A stretch of 64,000 nucleotides of DNA from Boswellia sacra (taxonomy: Eukaryota > Streptophyta > Magnoliopsida > Sapindales > Burseraceae): the NCBI GenBank assembly GCA_013180625.2, contig SNVD02013210.1, positions 1-64,000 of the forward strand, read 5' to 3'. Position numbers and translations under genes: made by a program. The notes beneath the pieces were generated by a model. That model ran no database searches. It saw only the letters and a program-made list of their open reading frames with translations, and was not told where the DNA came from. The stretch's first letter is position 1, and each line of letters opens with the position of its first letter. Shown here piece by piece: positions 9,939 to 21,229 of the stretch.

Positions 9939-12900
9939 TTGTTACGAACTAGGCTTGGGAAGAATGGATATGGATTATCATATTTTCCATATTTCAAAGG
10001 ACAAACTTCTAAAAGAGGTTTGGGTTATATGTCTGATGGGGAAGAAAAAGACTTTGAGCCCAAGAAGAGGAAGTTTATCAAGATCGTTAAGGCCCAAGGT
10101 AAGAATTATGTGAGGGGTACCGAACAATACGTCTTTAAGGGAATATTAAAGCTCGAATCTAAATTTTTCAAGGATATCCTTTAAACAGGAATATCTAAGG
10201 GATATGATTTGATCGAAGAAATGGAAAAGATGACAATCAAAGAGGAGAAGCCTCAAAATCAAGCACTACAAATGGACTTATCTGTCAACCTTGCCGCCTT
10301 CATCGAAGAAGGGATTGAAGATGTTTTTCATAAAGATGTATTTGTTCCCAACCTCTTTGAAGAAAAGGACATTATCTATGCTTCAAAGTTTGATGCAATG
10401 AAAAATTAGTTTGCTTACTTGTGTCATGTCCTTCTTAATGGCATTGTGCATCATAATTTACGTTTCCCTAGACTATTAGACATCCATTCCATTCAAACCT
10501 ATGACATTGATCATGGTACAATTGAAATACCCAAGAACATATGCCTTGCACTTGATACAATTCTTGAAGAAAGAAAGATATTTGAGAAATTACTACAGAA
10601 ACATGAAGAAGTTTTCGCCTAGTCCTATGATGACATACCCAGAATTGATAGAAGCATCGTTGAGTACACGATTCCAACATATCTATAATGAAGCTGGTCA
10701 AGAAGAAATTGAGGAGGTTGAGACTGCAATAGGATTAGAAGATCAATGAGGAAGTCTCTAAGCGAATTGAAGCCAAGTTTCTAGATGTCGTGAAGTATCC
10801 GAAGTGGTTAGCCAACATTGTGCCAGTGCTAAAGAAGGATGGAATGTGCCTGTGCTAAAGAAAGATGGAAAGATCTGAATGTGTGTTGAATATCGAGACT
10901 TGAACAAGGCCTCATCAAAATACGACTTTCCTTTGCCTTATATTGATGTGCTAGTAGACAGTGCCGCCGTCAGTGTGATGTTCTCTTTTGTAGATAGGTT
11001 TTCTGGTTACAATTAGATAATGATGGCTAACAAAGACAAGATGAAAACGGCCTTCATTATCGAGTGGGGAACCTATTATTATAAGGTGATGCCCTTCGGC
11101 TTAAAGAATATAGGTTCGACCTACCAAATAATTGTGATGACACTATCTTATGATATAATGCATAAAGATATAGAAGTCTATATGGATGACATGATGGTAA
11201 AGTCTGAAACTTGAGATGGTCACTTCGAAGCTTAAGACAAATTCCTAGAAAGGGTGAAGAAGTATAAACTGTGTCTTTGGAGTCACCTCAAGGAAGCTGT
11301 TAGGATTTATAGTCGATAAGAAAGGGATAGAAGTAGATCCCAATAAGGTCAAGGCAATTACAGAGATGCCATCACTTAGAACTGAAAAAGAAGTCAGAGG
11401 GTTTCTTAGAAAGATCTAATACGTTAGCGGTTCGTTGCCAAACTGAGGCAATTTATGAACCAATCTTTAGGCTCCTAATGAAGAATCAGCCAATGAAGTG
11501 GAATGAACAGTGCCAAAAAGTATTTGAGAAGATTAAGCAGTACTTGTAAAACCCGCCAGTTTTGAGACGGCCAAAACCTGGTAAGAATTTGAATCTTTAC
11601 TTGGCTCTTGAGAAGGAAGCCACAAGCACTATGTTAGCACAAGAAGACGAGAATGACATAGAACATGCTATTTATTATTTTACCAAGAAGTTGCTACTAT
11701 ACGAGACAAAGTATAGTTACATGGAGAAGACGTGCTTAGCCATGGTATGGCTCTTGAAGAATTTAAGACATGATTTTCAGTCTTACAAGCTTAAGGTTAT
11801 CTTGAAGGAGGATCCGATGAAATATATTTATGAACCATTGTCGTTGGTGGGCAAATTAGCAAGATGGCTAGTTCAATTGTCTAAATTCGACATTAAGTAT
11901 GTCACCAAGAAGGTGGCGAAGGGAAGAGTATGGAAGAGAAGTAGCGATGAGCCATGGGAGTTGGATTTCTCATATGAACATCAAGGGGTAATCTTGATAG
12001 TGGGATGAAGAATGTTCTCTAATAGAGCTGTCAATATAAACGAAGCTCGAATAGGAGTTATTCTGGTCTCACTAACTGAAGAAGTCATCCTTTTTGCTAG
12101 GAAGTTGGAGTTTATAGTCACCAACAACATGGCTGAGTATGAAGCCTATGCCTATGGGCTAGAAATTGTGATTGCGATGGGCATTAAAGAAATAGAAGTG
12201 TTAGGAGACTCGAAGCTAGTCATCTCCTAAGCTAATAAAGACTGAGATTTACGGGAAGGAAGGTTCAAACTATACCTCAAGCACATTAGAAGGTTGATTA
12301 GAAGGTTCAAATAGTATACCTTCACCCATCTTCCCAGAAATGAGAATCAGATGGCTGATGCTTTAGCTTCTTTGGCATTAGTTTGGGTGAGTACTCAAGA
12401 ACTGCTAATAAGGCCAATGGTGATATCACAAGCATGGGGTCCTTGCTATATAGAACCTCATGTAATGGAAGTTGAAGTGGATAAGAAGCCACACTTCTAT
12501 GATTTGAAGAGATACCTAGAAGAAAGGGTTCTCCGAAATAAGGCTAATGAGAGAGACAGGGTTGTACTATGAAGGTTGGCCCAACAATTTATTTGTCATC
12601 AGGGAGTGATGTATAAAAGATGCCAAAAAGGATGCAATTGAGATGTATCGATGAGAAAGAAGCTAGAAGGCTTATGAAAGAAATCTATAGTGGTGTGTAA
12701 GGGCCACACATGAATGGACTGACGCTTGCAAAGAAGATAATGAGGCAAGGCTTTTATTGGCTAATCATAGAGACAAATTGTGTCCAATTTGTGAAGAAAT
12801 GTCACCAGTGCCAGATTAATGGAAACTTGATTCACCAGCCACCTTGGTGCTATAAGGAATGGTGGCACTATAGCCCTTTACTGCATGGGGCATTAATGTC

Positions 12901-13735
12901 ATAGGTGAAATAAGGCTTTCAGCCTCTAATGGGTATCGATATGTGGTGGTGCCAATTGACTACTTCACCAAATGGATAAAAGATAAGTCTTACAGTAAAT
13001 TGGGGGCAAAGCAAATGGCAAAGTTCATTGAGAAGAGCATCATATGCAAATTTGGAGTGCCACATCACATCATGACTGATAATAGGGTTAATTGCTAGGC
13101 TGAGATGAGAGCCTTATTTGAGAAGTATAGGATTGAATATCATAAGTCGTCTCCATATCAACCACAAGCAAATAAAGCAGTAGAAACGACTAATAAGAAT
13201 ATCAAGAAGATGTTAGCCAAGACTATGCAGACATACAAAGATTGGGCAAAGAAGCTATTATTTGTGCTATAGGGTTACAGAACAACACCCAGAAGCTCAA
13301 TGGGCATGATGCCCTTTTTATTAGTGTATGGTTTAGAAGCGGTCCTATCGATCGAGATAGAAATGAAATCAGTAGGGGTTTTGATAGAAGCAAAAATTCC
13401 TAAGGGGAAGTGGATTCGTAATAGACGTGAACATTTGACCTTGATTGATAAGAAGAGAATGAAGGCTACATATCATATGCAACTATACCAGAAGCAGGTT
13501 GTTCGAGCCTTTAACAAGAGAATAAAGGCAAAGAAGTTCAAAGAAGAGGAGTTGGTCCTTAAACAAGCAAGGTTGGTTGTGTTTGATCTGAAAGGAAAAT
13601 TTAAGCCAAACTGGAAGGGCCCATTCATTATGATGAAGGTCATGTCTAGGGAGTCATCATCTTATCAGACATGGAAGGGAGTGAGCTCATTAAGCCCATC
13701 AACATGGACAAGCTGAAGAAATACTATTTGTAAAA
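9939..13735 (+). pseudogene. Tat-lineage Ty3/gypsy pol (element A), heavily decayed
   Basis: In order: protease-to-RT linker (9939-10410), RT N-terminus (10419-10690), RT core with YRDLNKASSKYDFPLP and the active site YMDDMM near 11183, RNase H (11562-12000), a second archaeal-type RNase H (12009-12230, TNNMAEYEAYAYGLEI), and integrase with zinc finger (12710-12830), core (VVPIDYFTKWI and HHIMTDN) and C-terminal part up to about 13735. The dual RNase H marks the Tat lineage (Ogre/Retand relatives). Stops occur in every domain, for example TAG at 10407 and 10621. The left part (gag, protease) is missing; the body starts just after the CACTA-like end. A related, oppositely oriented body (B) lies at 23085-28420. 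Confidence 0.9.
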
Positions 13736-13739
13736 GTGG

Positions 13740-13925
13740 AAAAAGAGAGAAAGTGTGTGTGTGACAAGAAAAATAATTAGTAAGAAAACCAAAAATAGCT
13801 TATTATTGACAGGAGTTGTCTTATTGTGCATATACTGTTTGAAGAACAAATAGTTGTACCCTTATTAATAAAATGAAATTGTTTGTAAACAAATATGTCT
13901 TTGAAATGTCTTATTATTTTGAATA
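13740..13925 (+). other. Spacer between Tat A pol and the opposing ORF module
   Basis: The sequence includes GTTGTACCCTTATTAATAAAATG, with a poly(A)-signal-like AATAAA on +. A mirror copy occurs at 22890-23080 beside Tat B, so the spacer is part of the family structure. Confidence 0.55.
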
Positions 13926-15500
13926 ATGATAAAAGAAAAGTATCTAACATCTAAGCTAACAATAAAACTATCAGTATCGTCTCTGCCTCTTCAACGGACT
14001 AAGAACAGACTCGCCATATCACTCACAGCATTGCCTAGCTCGAATAGCAAGATCAGGAATGGAAGCCCAGAGGGTCACCTAATTCTTATACTGGTCATCT
14101 GCCTCAAAGTTGGGATCATGGAATAGAGTCTTCTTGATATTCCAATACGGCCAAGAATCCATCATACGCTCTAGAGATCGAGCAAATAGTCTCCCAGGAT
14201 CAAAAGCAGTCGATGAATCCACGATCCTCTGTTTAACTCCATGCTGCTAATGTAATCGAGCAAGATCACAGAATGAACTGTGGGTGAAACCTGTCAAAGG
14301 CATGCATGCAATGTAAGTCTTAACTGTCACATGTTCTAGCCTCCACCATGGACAGTGTCAATGGATTTAAGTATCTCGAGTGACTCGAAGCCAGCCGACC
14401 TAAGAAGAACGTCTCCCAAGTCTCCTCCTTATATGAGGTTAAGGCCTGCAACGGGAAATATCTCCTTTAGACAGTGCCAGAATAGACAACCTCTCTCGTA
14501 ACCAAATCTGAAAAAAGAAGAAAAGGAAAGAAAAATAAGAAAAAGCCAACTAAGTCGAAAACCTGAAAAGGTGGCTTAGGCAAAAATTAAGGCAAGCCCA
14601 CTAAGTTGAAAACCCAAAAGGGTGGCTTAGGGAAAAATTAAAGCATGACAAAAAAAAGAAAAAACAACCTGTTAAGTCGAAAACCTAAAAAGACAGCTTA
14701 GACAAAAAGTAGGGTTAAAAAAAAGATACCTGGAGAAGCAAAAGACTGCCACTAAACCTTTGACTCGGATCAATCCTGATGCGATCAAGTTCGATCAATG
14801 TTTCAGTAAGAATCAAGGGAACTACTATGAAGCTGGGTCCTATCTAAGGAATAATGGTCACAAGATGTTGATCTCTGAGACATCTGACAAAACGAGTAGA
14901 AACTGTGCAAAAGGCAAAACTAAAAAAGGCAAAGCCACCCGGATAAGGTCTTATCCATCATCTCCAGTAAAAGATAATGGAAGACAATGTCACTCTACTA
15001 CCTCTGGTGTGAATACCCATGGTAGAAATCGAAAAGTCAAAGAAGTTGACAATATCAGATATCGATGTTATCTCAATGGTAGGCAGAATGAGACTCTCAA
15101 AACTAGATGAATGACAACGGACTATAGCAGAGAATTCCTCATACAAGGGGCAAAACTCTTGCCCGATAAAACGGAAGACACGATCACGAGAATCTCAAAA
15201 GGTTGTGCAATCTTTGGGAAAGGGAATGTTGAGCTTCACATGTCGAAGGAATTTCAGATTGTAGAGATCACTGGCTTCGAGCTGCTTCCAGTCGTCATCC
15301 TTTAGAAGCTTAAGAGATACTAGAGAGTCTTGAGAGAAGCCTTGGACATATTGAATAGCATGAAAAGGCATTGAGAAGCATCAAAGAAAACTCGAGATTT
15401 AAGAGGAGGAAGTGCAAAAAGGTGTGGAGAAACAACGGAGAGAAACAGCACTTAAATATTGTAAAAAACAAAGGAAAAAAGGCAAGAGAGGGGCGAACCA
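13926..15500 (-). pseudogene. Opposing extra ORF of the Tat family (copy A)
   Basis: Read on the minus strand, the region matches in order the plus-strand module at 21420-22885 beside Tat B. A first block (about 15500 to 14750) includes LYNLKFLRHVKLNIPFPKDC, LPTIEITSISDIVNFF and STMGIHTRGSRVTLSSI; then comes a repeat-filled spacer (14735-14545) and a second block (14520 to 13926). The two blocks read like exons of one gene directed against pol. Extra ORFs between pol and the 3' LTR, some antisense and related to plant mobile domain proteins, are known in Tat elements; that this is one of them is inference from position and lineage. Several stops make it non-functional. Confidence 0.55.
14545..14735 (-). 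repeat. Imperfect tandem repeat, unit about 65 bp, inside the opposing ORF module
   Basis: Three units share the motif (T/G)TTAAGTCGAAAACC or AAGTTGAAAACCC followed by GGTGGCTTAGG and AAAAATTA. The mirror copy at 22075-22345 has four units, so the array was present before the two elements diverged. Confidence 0.7.
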
Positions 15501-15955
15501 TCGACAGGCAGTCAAAGGATTATCAGTCAATTGTTTGACCATCGATCAGTGGTAAGATGACAGCCAATTGACGGTCTGACAGCTACCCGATGGTGATGAG
15601 GGCAAAAAGCCCCGTATTCCCTTCTTTCGCACATTTTTTGACTTCCAGGACGTCTATCGACATGCAGTTTTGAGTGCGCAATTCCTAGATTTTATAATTT
15701 TATTCAAAATTGAATAAATGACGGTAACAAATCCATATGTAAATTGATCAAAATACGCACAATTTAATAAGCATTGTGCAAAACTAGAAATTTTCATAAT
15801 GCCTTGATCATACAATTAACTACTTTGAAGAGCTGTGATACAAAGTTCATATGTGGAAGCTAAATGAACAAAACGAAAGAAATCAACATGAAAGAAGTTG
15901 ATAGTGACAATCCTCACTCATAATCACCATTATCAACAAAGAAGGTAGTAACTTA
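15501..15955. other. Non-coding interval in Tat A 3' region
   Basis: No gene was seen. Near 15510-15600 there are GATGGTC/GACCATC-type words resembling those inside the Tat LTRs (18240-18390, 35690-35810) and near 37390-37500. Confidence 0.5.
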
Positions 15956-16850
15956 AGCCTGCAAGTGCTCGATCTTTCGTTCTAAACGAGCATTGTCCCG
16001 ACAACCTATCTAATCCAAGCAAGAAGCATATAGTTAGAACAACTATTAAGATAAAAACCATGCATACATGAAGCATAGAACAGTGTTACCTAATACTAGT
16101 GAGACATCTACAAGATGTATCTATGAGAAGCACTTTACATCCGAAAGACACGCTCTATGGAAAATCGTGGTACCTACATTGCATTTGCATTTTATAACTA
16201 ATAAATGTTTGAAGAAAACAAGAAAGTTGACGAACAAGTAGTCAAAAACTTACTAGAATGGTATCACGAGGAATGAAAGGAATAGGCATGGTGGGATCCT
16301 CAGTAACACACAACTGCTAATCTGTTCGCTAGCGTCCCATATGTAGACTACATTACTGAGGTAGGCCTAGAGGTCACCAATCACATGACTAGCTAGAATG
16401 GCTAGAGCAGCTATAGGGCTGAAGGTGGACGTGGCCATTCAGTAATAGTAGCAAAAGAGGTAAATGTGCCAGTACTTGAAGAAGAAACTCTCAATCTCTT
16501 CCTAGGATAGGCGAAAGAGCTGCCAGCATAGTTAGAACTAGTAAGAGGGTAAAGAGCCTCATCAGTATACAATAATATGGCTCGAGCCCACTCAGCATAA
16601 GAAATTATCATCAGTAGGAACTCAAACTTGCTCAAATGAATCCCAACCGTGTAATCTAGCAAATTCGTTTCCGTAGCCAAGTCAGTTGCATCTACCATCA
16701 GAATTGGTTGAGAAGGAGGAAGTAGAAGACGCTATGGGCCTTTAAACCAACTTCACATACGGTCACCCAGATACCATATCATGTTGTCTATGCATGGTAG
16801 AAGAAACCAATAGTAGATGAATGCGGAGGTGTGAACAGGGCTTTTATCCC
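15956..16850 (-). pseudogene. C-terminal part of a second opposing ORF (copy A)
   Basis: On the minus strand an open frame at 16698-16411 encodes a Ser/Thr-rich tail (YAEWARAILLYTDEALYP and RLRVSSSSTGTFTSFATI). After a possible intron, a short block at about 15990-15960 (NALVRMKDRALAG-like in mixed frames) matches the plus-strand block at 21280-21360 beside Tat B. The arrangement resembles the disordered tail and coiled coil that follow plant mobile domains, but the domain itself is not visible in this copy. Stops and frame changes are present. Confidence 0.4.
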
Positions 16851-16937
16851 GCCAAAGCATTTGCGACCACGACAGTGTGTCAAAGCCTCTTTTGAGACTT
16901 AAGTGAACACAAACGAGCTCTGGGCACATCTAGAGAA

Positions 16938-18700
16938 ATGAGTTGCCACCCAGTTATTCAATTAGGAATAAATAGGGGTAATCCTATCTCTTGCTTTGAG
17001 ACCTAATATACCTGCATCCCTTCAAAGATGGGTTCATAAAGTTACGTACGAGTCTTTTGACCTGTGCGAATGTAAATCCGACCTTTACTTGGGAAATACC
17101 AAATTAAAATAACTCGTATTGTTACTTTGTCCGCTTAGATTGTTCATTTTATGCACACATTTCTATTTTATCTTTACTAGGCATGTTATGTGATTATTCA
17201 ATCAAAATAATTGTATATTCATGCAAAGAAAAAGGGAAGAGAATAGATTACATTTTATTCATATAAAAGGGAAAGAGAGAGGATTACAACATTTGTTTTT
17301 CATCAATAATAAAATATTCCATACATTGAGCATTAATTCTAAGTAATGATCCCTCGCCATCAATATGAGTCCACCATCACTTCAAGGCATCACATAATTA
17401 TACTTCTTAATATTTAAACATTCATCCATTCATAAATCATATAAAGTCATAATCTAATATCATGGCATTTTAGCCTATATTTTGATAAATTCTATCATGG
17501 CAATTCTACATATTGCTTATTCTTGCATAATTCATATCAATTATCATGGCATTTCTAACCTAACATGGCATTTCTAACCTAATATGGCATATTCTAGCCT
17601 AATCATGGCATTTCTAAACTAATTCAAACAATTGAAATCAATCATAGCTGCTCTAGCTTAAACAAGGCATTCAAAGGCAAAACAGTAATTCTCAGCTATT
17701 CTATGCTATTTTCTAGCATTCATCAAAGCAAGTAAATTTTTCTAGCATGATTTTAATCATATGCTCTTAAGCATGATTTTAAACATGTTCTCCTAGTCAT
17801 GATTCTAAGCTTTCGTAAAGAAAGTAAATTCCTAAGCATGATTCTAAAAAAGGAGGGATTGCAGACTTACCTAGACACGCTTATCCATCTTGCAAAACCA
17901 AATATGTTAGCATAATTCATAATAACCCTAGACATGCTCCTAAGCATAAAATTAAACCCTAAACATGCTTTTTCTAAGCAAGAAAAATAAAATAGAAAAT
18001 GGGAGGGAGGAGAGAATTCTACTCTTAAGAAGTACCCTTTCCAGGTTTAAAGCAATAAAAACGCCTTAAAAATTATTTATACTGGAAAAGACTTCTCGAA
18101 TTCTTGTACGTCTTTAAAAGGGAAAAAGATGATTGTATTCGACAATCGGTGTGTCTTACAAAGTCAGAGGAGAGGGGTTTATATAGAAAAGGGGTGAATA
18201 TTAAAAAGGAAGGTTTTAAGGCTAATTTTTGAAAATAAGCCACAAAGGGCCGGGCCGCCGTTTCCAAATGGTTGGGCAGCTATCTGATAATCGACCACCA
18301 TTAACCAATAGTCGGGCATCCGTCAGATGGTTGAATGACTGTCTTGGACAGCTGGACGGCTGTTTGATGGTTGGCAGGTCAATATCCCTTCAAACCCTTC
18401 CTTTTTTATCATCCTTTGATGTAGTCCCTATAAACCTTTGTTCCTTCGATCGCGTATAACTTTTGGAATTCAACTTCGATTTGTGATTTGTAAATTTCTA
18501 CGAAAACTATACATCCATAGCTTCACAATGGTATATGACTCATTATTAGGCTCTTTATGGATTAATTTCTATGATTTTCAAAGTCATTTGTCATTTTTCA
18601 AAGTCGATCGCGTATAACTTTTGGAATTCAACTCCTTCTCACCCATCTGTTCTTGGCCCTCAAGGGTATTTTGGTCTTTTTATTTGCTCGATCTTCATCA
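16938..18700 (-). repeat. Tat-family LTR, copy 1 (minus orientation)
   Basis: The sequence is parallel to copies at 34633-36125 and 38320-44557 (the last interrupted by a CACTA element). Shared blocks are CACACATTTCTATTTTATCTT, GAGTCCACCATCACTTCA, repeated ATCATGGCAT..TCTAGCC units (17455-17640), repeated TAAGCATGATTCTAA units (17740-17850) and GATGGTTG-type words (18240-18390). Orientation: a TATA box on the minus strand (18179-18185) and, at the low end, the minus-strand word TGGCAACTC (16938-16951), the position and sequence type of a Tat primer-binding site (TGGCGACTC). The high end is set only by loss of similarity to the other copies near 18700; exact termini were not determined. Confidence 0.65.
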
Positions 18701-18759
18701 TTATTCCTTGATTTGCACCCATCTATTCTTGGCCCTTAATATACCTATCTAAGACAAAG

Positions 18760-19170
18760 GTGGCCAATCAAGGGCTGAGGTGCCCATCTGAGGGTGAACG
18801 TGCCTATCTAAGGTGATAATGTACCCATGTAAGCGCGGATATGCCTGTTCAAGGGCTAGAAAGCATCCTTATGATGCTACAATAAAACACTTTTGAGTGC
18901 ACCTACTTCTTAGAGTTTGGTAACACTCTTCAGTGCGCCTATTCTAAGGGCTTAGAACACTCTTAAGGGCACCTACTTCTTAGGGTTTTTAACACTCTTC
19001 AGTGTACCTCTTCTTAGGGCTTGTGCCTATTCTAAAGGCTTAAAACACTCTTAAGTGCACCTACTTCTTATGGTTTTTGACACTCTTTAGTTTGCCTCTT
19101 TTTAGGGCTTGTGCCTATTCTAAGGACTCTAAACACTCTTAAGTGCACATACTTTTTAGGGTTTTCTTCT
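18760..19170 (+). repeat. Satellite-like tandem repeats in Tat B 3' region
   Basis: From 18880 to 19170 the words AACACTCTTAAG(T/G)GCACCTACTTCTTA, TCAGTGTACCTC and TGCCTATTCTAA(G/A)GGCTTA cycle about three times with a unit near 100 bp. Before it (18740-18860) shorter degenerate words of the type TGCC(C/T)ATCT(A/G)AGG cycle about every 25-30 bp. Tat elements are known for tandem repeats in their 3' untranslated regions. Confidence 0.65.
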
Positions 19171-19680
19171 AATGCATGCCCACTGGGAAAACTTCTATCA
19201 TGCACTTCTTTGTGGTCTTTAGACCATCTCATTCTTTATGCCTTCGGCTAAGTATTCTTCATTCTCTTTGATGCCTTCAGATTTTGCATTTGTTGGGCTT
19301 CATGCCCCTCTTTCTAGTATTCATTCATGCTCATTCTAGTCTTTGTATTCATTGGGTTTCATGCCCTTCTTTTGAGTATTCCTGCTTCCATGTTCGATTT
19401 CTTCTGGTCCACTTGGGAAATCATCATATTCACATTGTTTATCATCTAACTCACTAGGGATCTGTCCCTTGTCTTTGCCAATTCCTGCAAGATTCAAATA
19501 TTTCTCAATGATGTAAAATTAATTTAAATTTTACCTTATTCAGTATGTTCTTCAACAAATTGCTTTCTATCTCCATGTGATTCCGGACGAAGGTTCTATC
19601 CTTGTGAGTTGCTAAACCATTGCCATGGCCGAGTGCTTGTCACTTGTTTATTCAAAAATTCTTTCGATGTCTTAAGGTCG
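19171..19680 (+). other. Region shared, inverted, with 37720-38065
   Basis: No gene was recognised. From about 19430 to 19690 the plus strand resembles the minus strand of 37930-37720, for example GTATGTTCTTCAACAA, TCTCCATGTGATTC and CGATGTAGAGT against their counterparts. In both places a long CT-rich (here) or GA-rich (there) tract follows, so this is a conserved leader-like part of the opposing ORF module. Confidence 0.55.
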
Positions 19681-19880
19681 ATGTAGAGTTTTTCTTCTCT
19701 TCTCTTCCTTCTTTTTTCTCTCTTTCTCTCTCTGCTCTCTTCTTCCTTTTTTCTCTCTTTCTCTCTTTTCTCTCTTCTTTTTCTCTCTTTTTTCCTCTTT
19801 TTCTCTTTTCTTTTCTCTTTTCTTTTTTCTTTTTTTTTTCTTTTCCTTCTTTCTTCTCCCTTTCTTTCTTTGACCTGTTT
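19681..19880 (+). repeat. About 200-bp pyrimidine tract
   Basis: The plus strand is almost pure C/T (TTCTTCTCTTC..., CTCTCTTTCTCTC...). It is the counterpart of the purine tract at 37530-37735 in the inverted module. The open frame reading Phe/Leu/Ser across it is a compositional artefact. Such mirror-like purine/pyrimidine tracts can form triplex DNA; no function is shown. Confidence 0.8.
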
Positions 19881-20149
19881 ACCCTTTTACCTGTCCAAGT
19901 ATGTGATTATAAATGACCTTTCATCTTCAAGACGAATGAACGACAAATTTCTTCTTCAAAATCCTTTCTTTAGAGTAGTATTCAAATTTCTTCTTCAAAG
20001 GAGATGCCTTCTTCGAGAGAGAGATTCCTTTTTTAAGGTAGATGCCTTTGTACATCATGATGTTTAAGACAAGTCTCATTGAGATCAAACTACCTGACTC
20101 ACGTAGCTTACACATCATGCTGAATTGAAGAGGCCATTCCAAGCGACTA

Positions 20150-21070
20150 GCACATCGTGCTACTTCAATTAGGCATCATCGAGATTGACTTGTACATCAT
20201 GCTACTTCCATTGGGTCTTATCAAGACTAACTCACACATCGTGCTGCTTTTGTTAGGCTTTATGAAAACTTACATGCATATCATGCTGCTTTTGCTGGGT
20301 CTTATCAAGACTGATTTGCATATTGTGCTGCTTCTACTGGGTCTCATCAAGACTATCTCGCACACTTGCTACTTCTATTGGATCTCATCGAGACTGATAA
20401 GACTGACTTGCACATCATGCTACTTCTATTGGGTCTCATTGAGACTCACTTGCACATCATACTGCTTTTGTTGGGTCTCATTGAGACTCACTTGTACATC
20501 ATGCTATTTCTGTTGGGTCTCATCAAGACTGACTTACACATTGTGTTATTTCTATCGGATCTCATTGAGATTGTCTTGCATATCGTGTTGCTTCTATTGG
20601 GTCTCATTGAGACTGACTTGCACATTATGCTATTTTTATTGGGTCTCATCGAGACTAACTTGCAAATCATGTTGCTTCTATTGGGTCGCATCAAGGCTAA
20701 CTTGCACATTGTGCTACTTCTATTGGGTCTCATCGAGATTCACTTGCACATTGTGCTACTTTTGTTGGGTCTTATTGAGACTGACTTGCACATCATACTA
20801 CTTTTATTAGGTCTCATCGAGATTATCTTGCACATAGTGCTACTTCTATTAGGTCTCAAAGAGATTGATTTATGCATCGTGCTACTTTTGTTGGGTCTCA
20901 CAGAGATTGTCTTGTGCATCGTGCTACTTTTGTTAGGTCTCATCGAGATTGTCTTACAAATCATGCTGCTTCTATTGGGTTTCATCGAGATTGTCTTACA
21001 CATCGTGCTGCTTTTGTTGGGTCTCATCAAGACTGACTTGTATATCATGCTACTATTGCAACGTCTCCTT
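20150..21070 (+). repeat. 42-bp minisatellite, about 22 copies
   Basis: The unit reads approximately CTACTTCTATTGGGTCTCAT followed by CGAGACTGACTTGCACATCATG. Because 42 is a multiple of three, frames stay open over long distances on both strands and give false proteins with a repeated LLLLGLIETDLHI motif (+) or SMRPN(R/K)S motif (-). The copies vary at several positions, so the array is not fresh. It lies in the 3' region of Tat B. Confidence 0.9.
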
Positions 21071-21229
21071 GAGGTGTTAAGCCCATTTCTTTTGCAGTTA
21101 TGCCCAGTATTTCATACTGCATAGTTATTCTACTCGATTACTTCTGGATTGTATACCATTTTGAATCGTGCTTCCTACAAGAAAATATTTTATGTTTAAT
21201 GTATGCATGATGTCTATCTTGATTATCTT

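Noticed and set aside
19620..19916. 98-residue Phe/Ser/Leu-rich frame resembling a membrane protein
   Set aside because: It is the translation of a pyrimidine tract.
20150..21070. Regular repeats as a CRISPR-like array
   Set aside because: Units are contiguous and similar throughout; there are no unique spacers, and the setting is a plant retrotransposon.
20157..21124. Long plus-strand frames with a Leu-rich LLLLGLIETDLHI repeat, looking like a membrane or repeat protein
   Set aside because: They follow a 42-bp minisatellite; the minus strand is equally open, no start context or domain exists, and neighbouring sequence is transposon 3' region.
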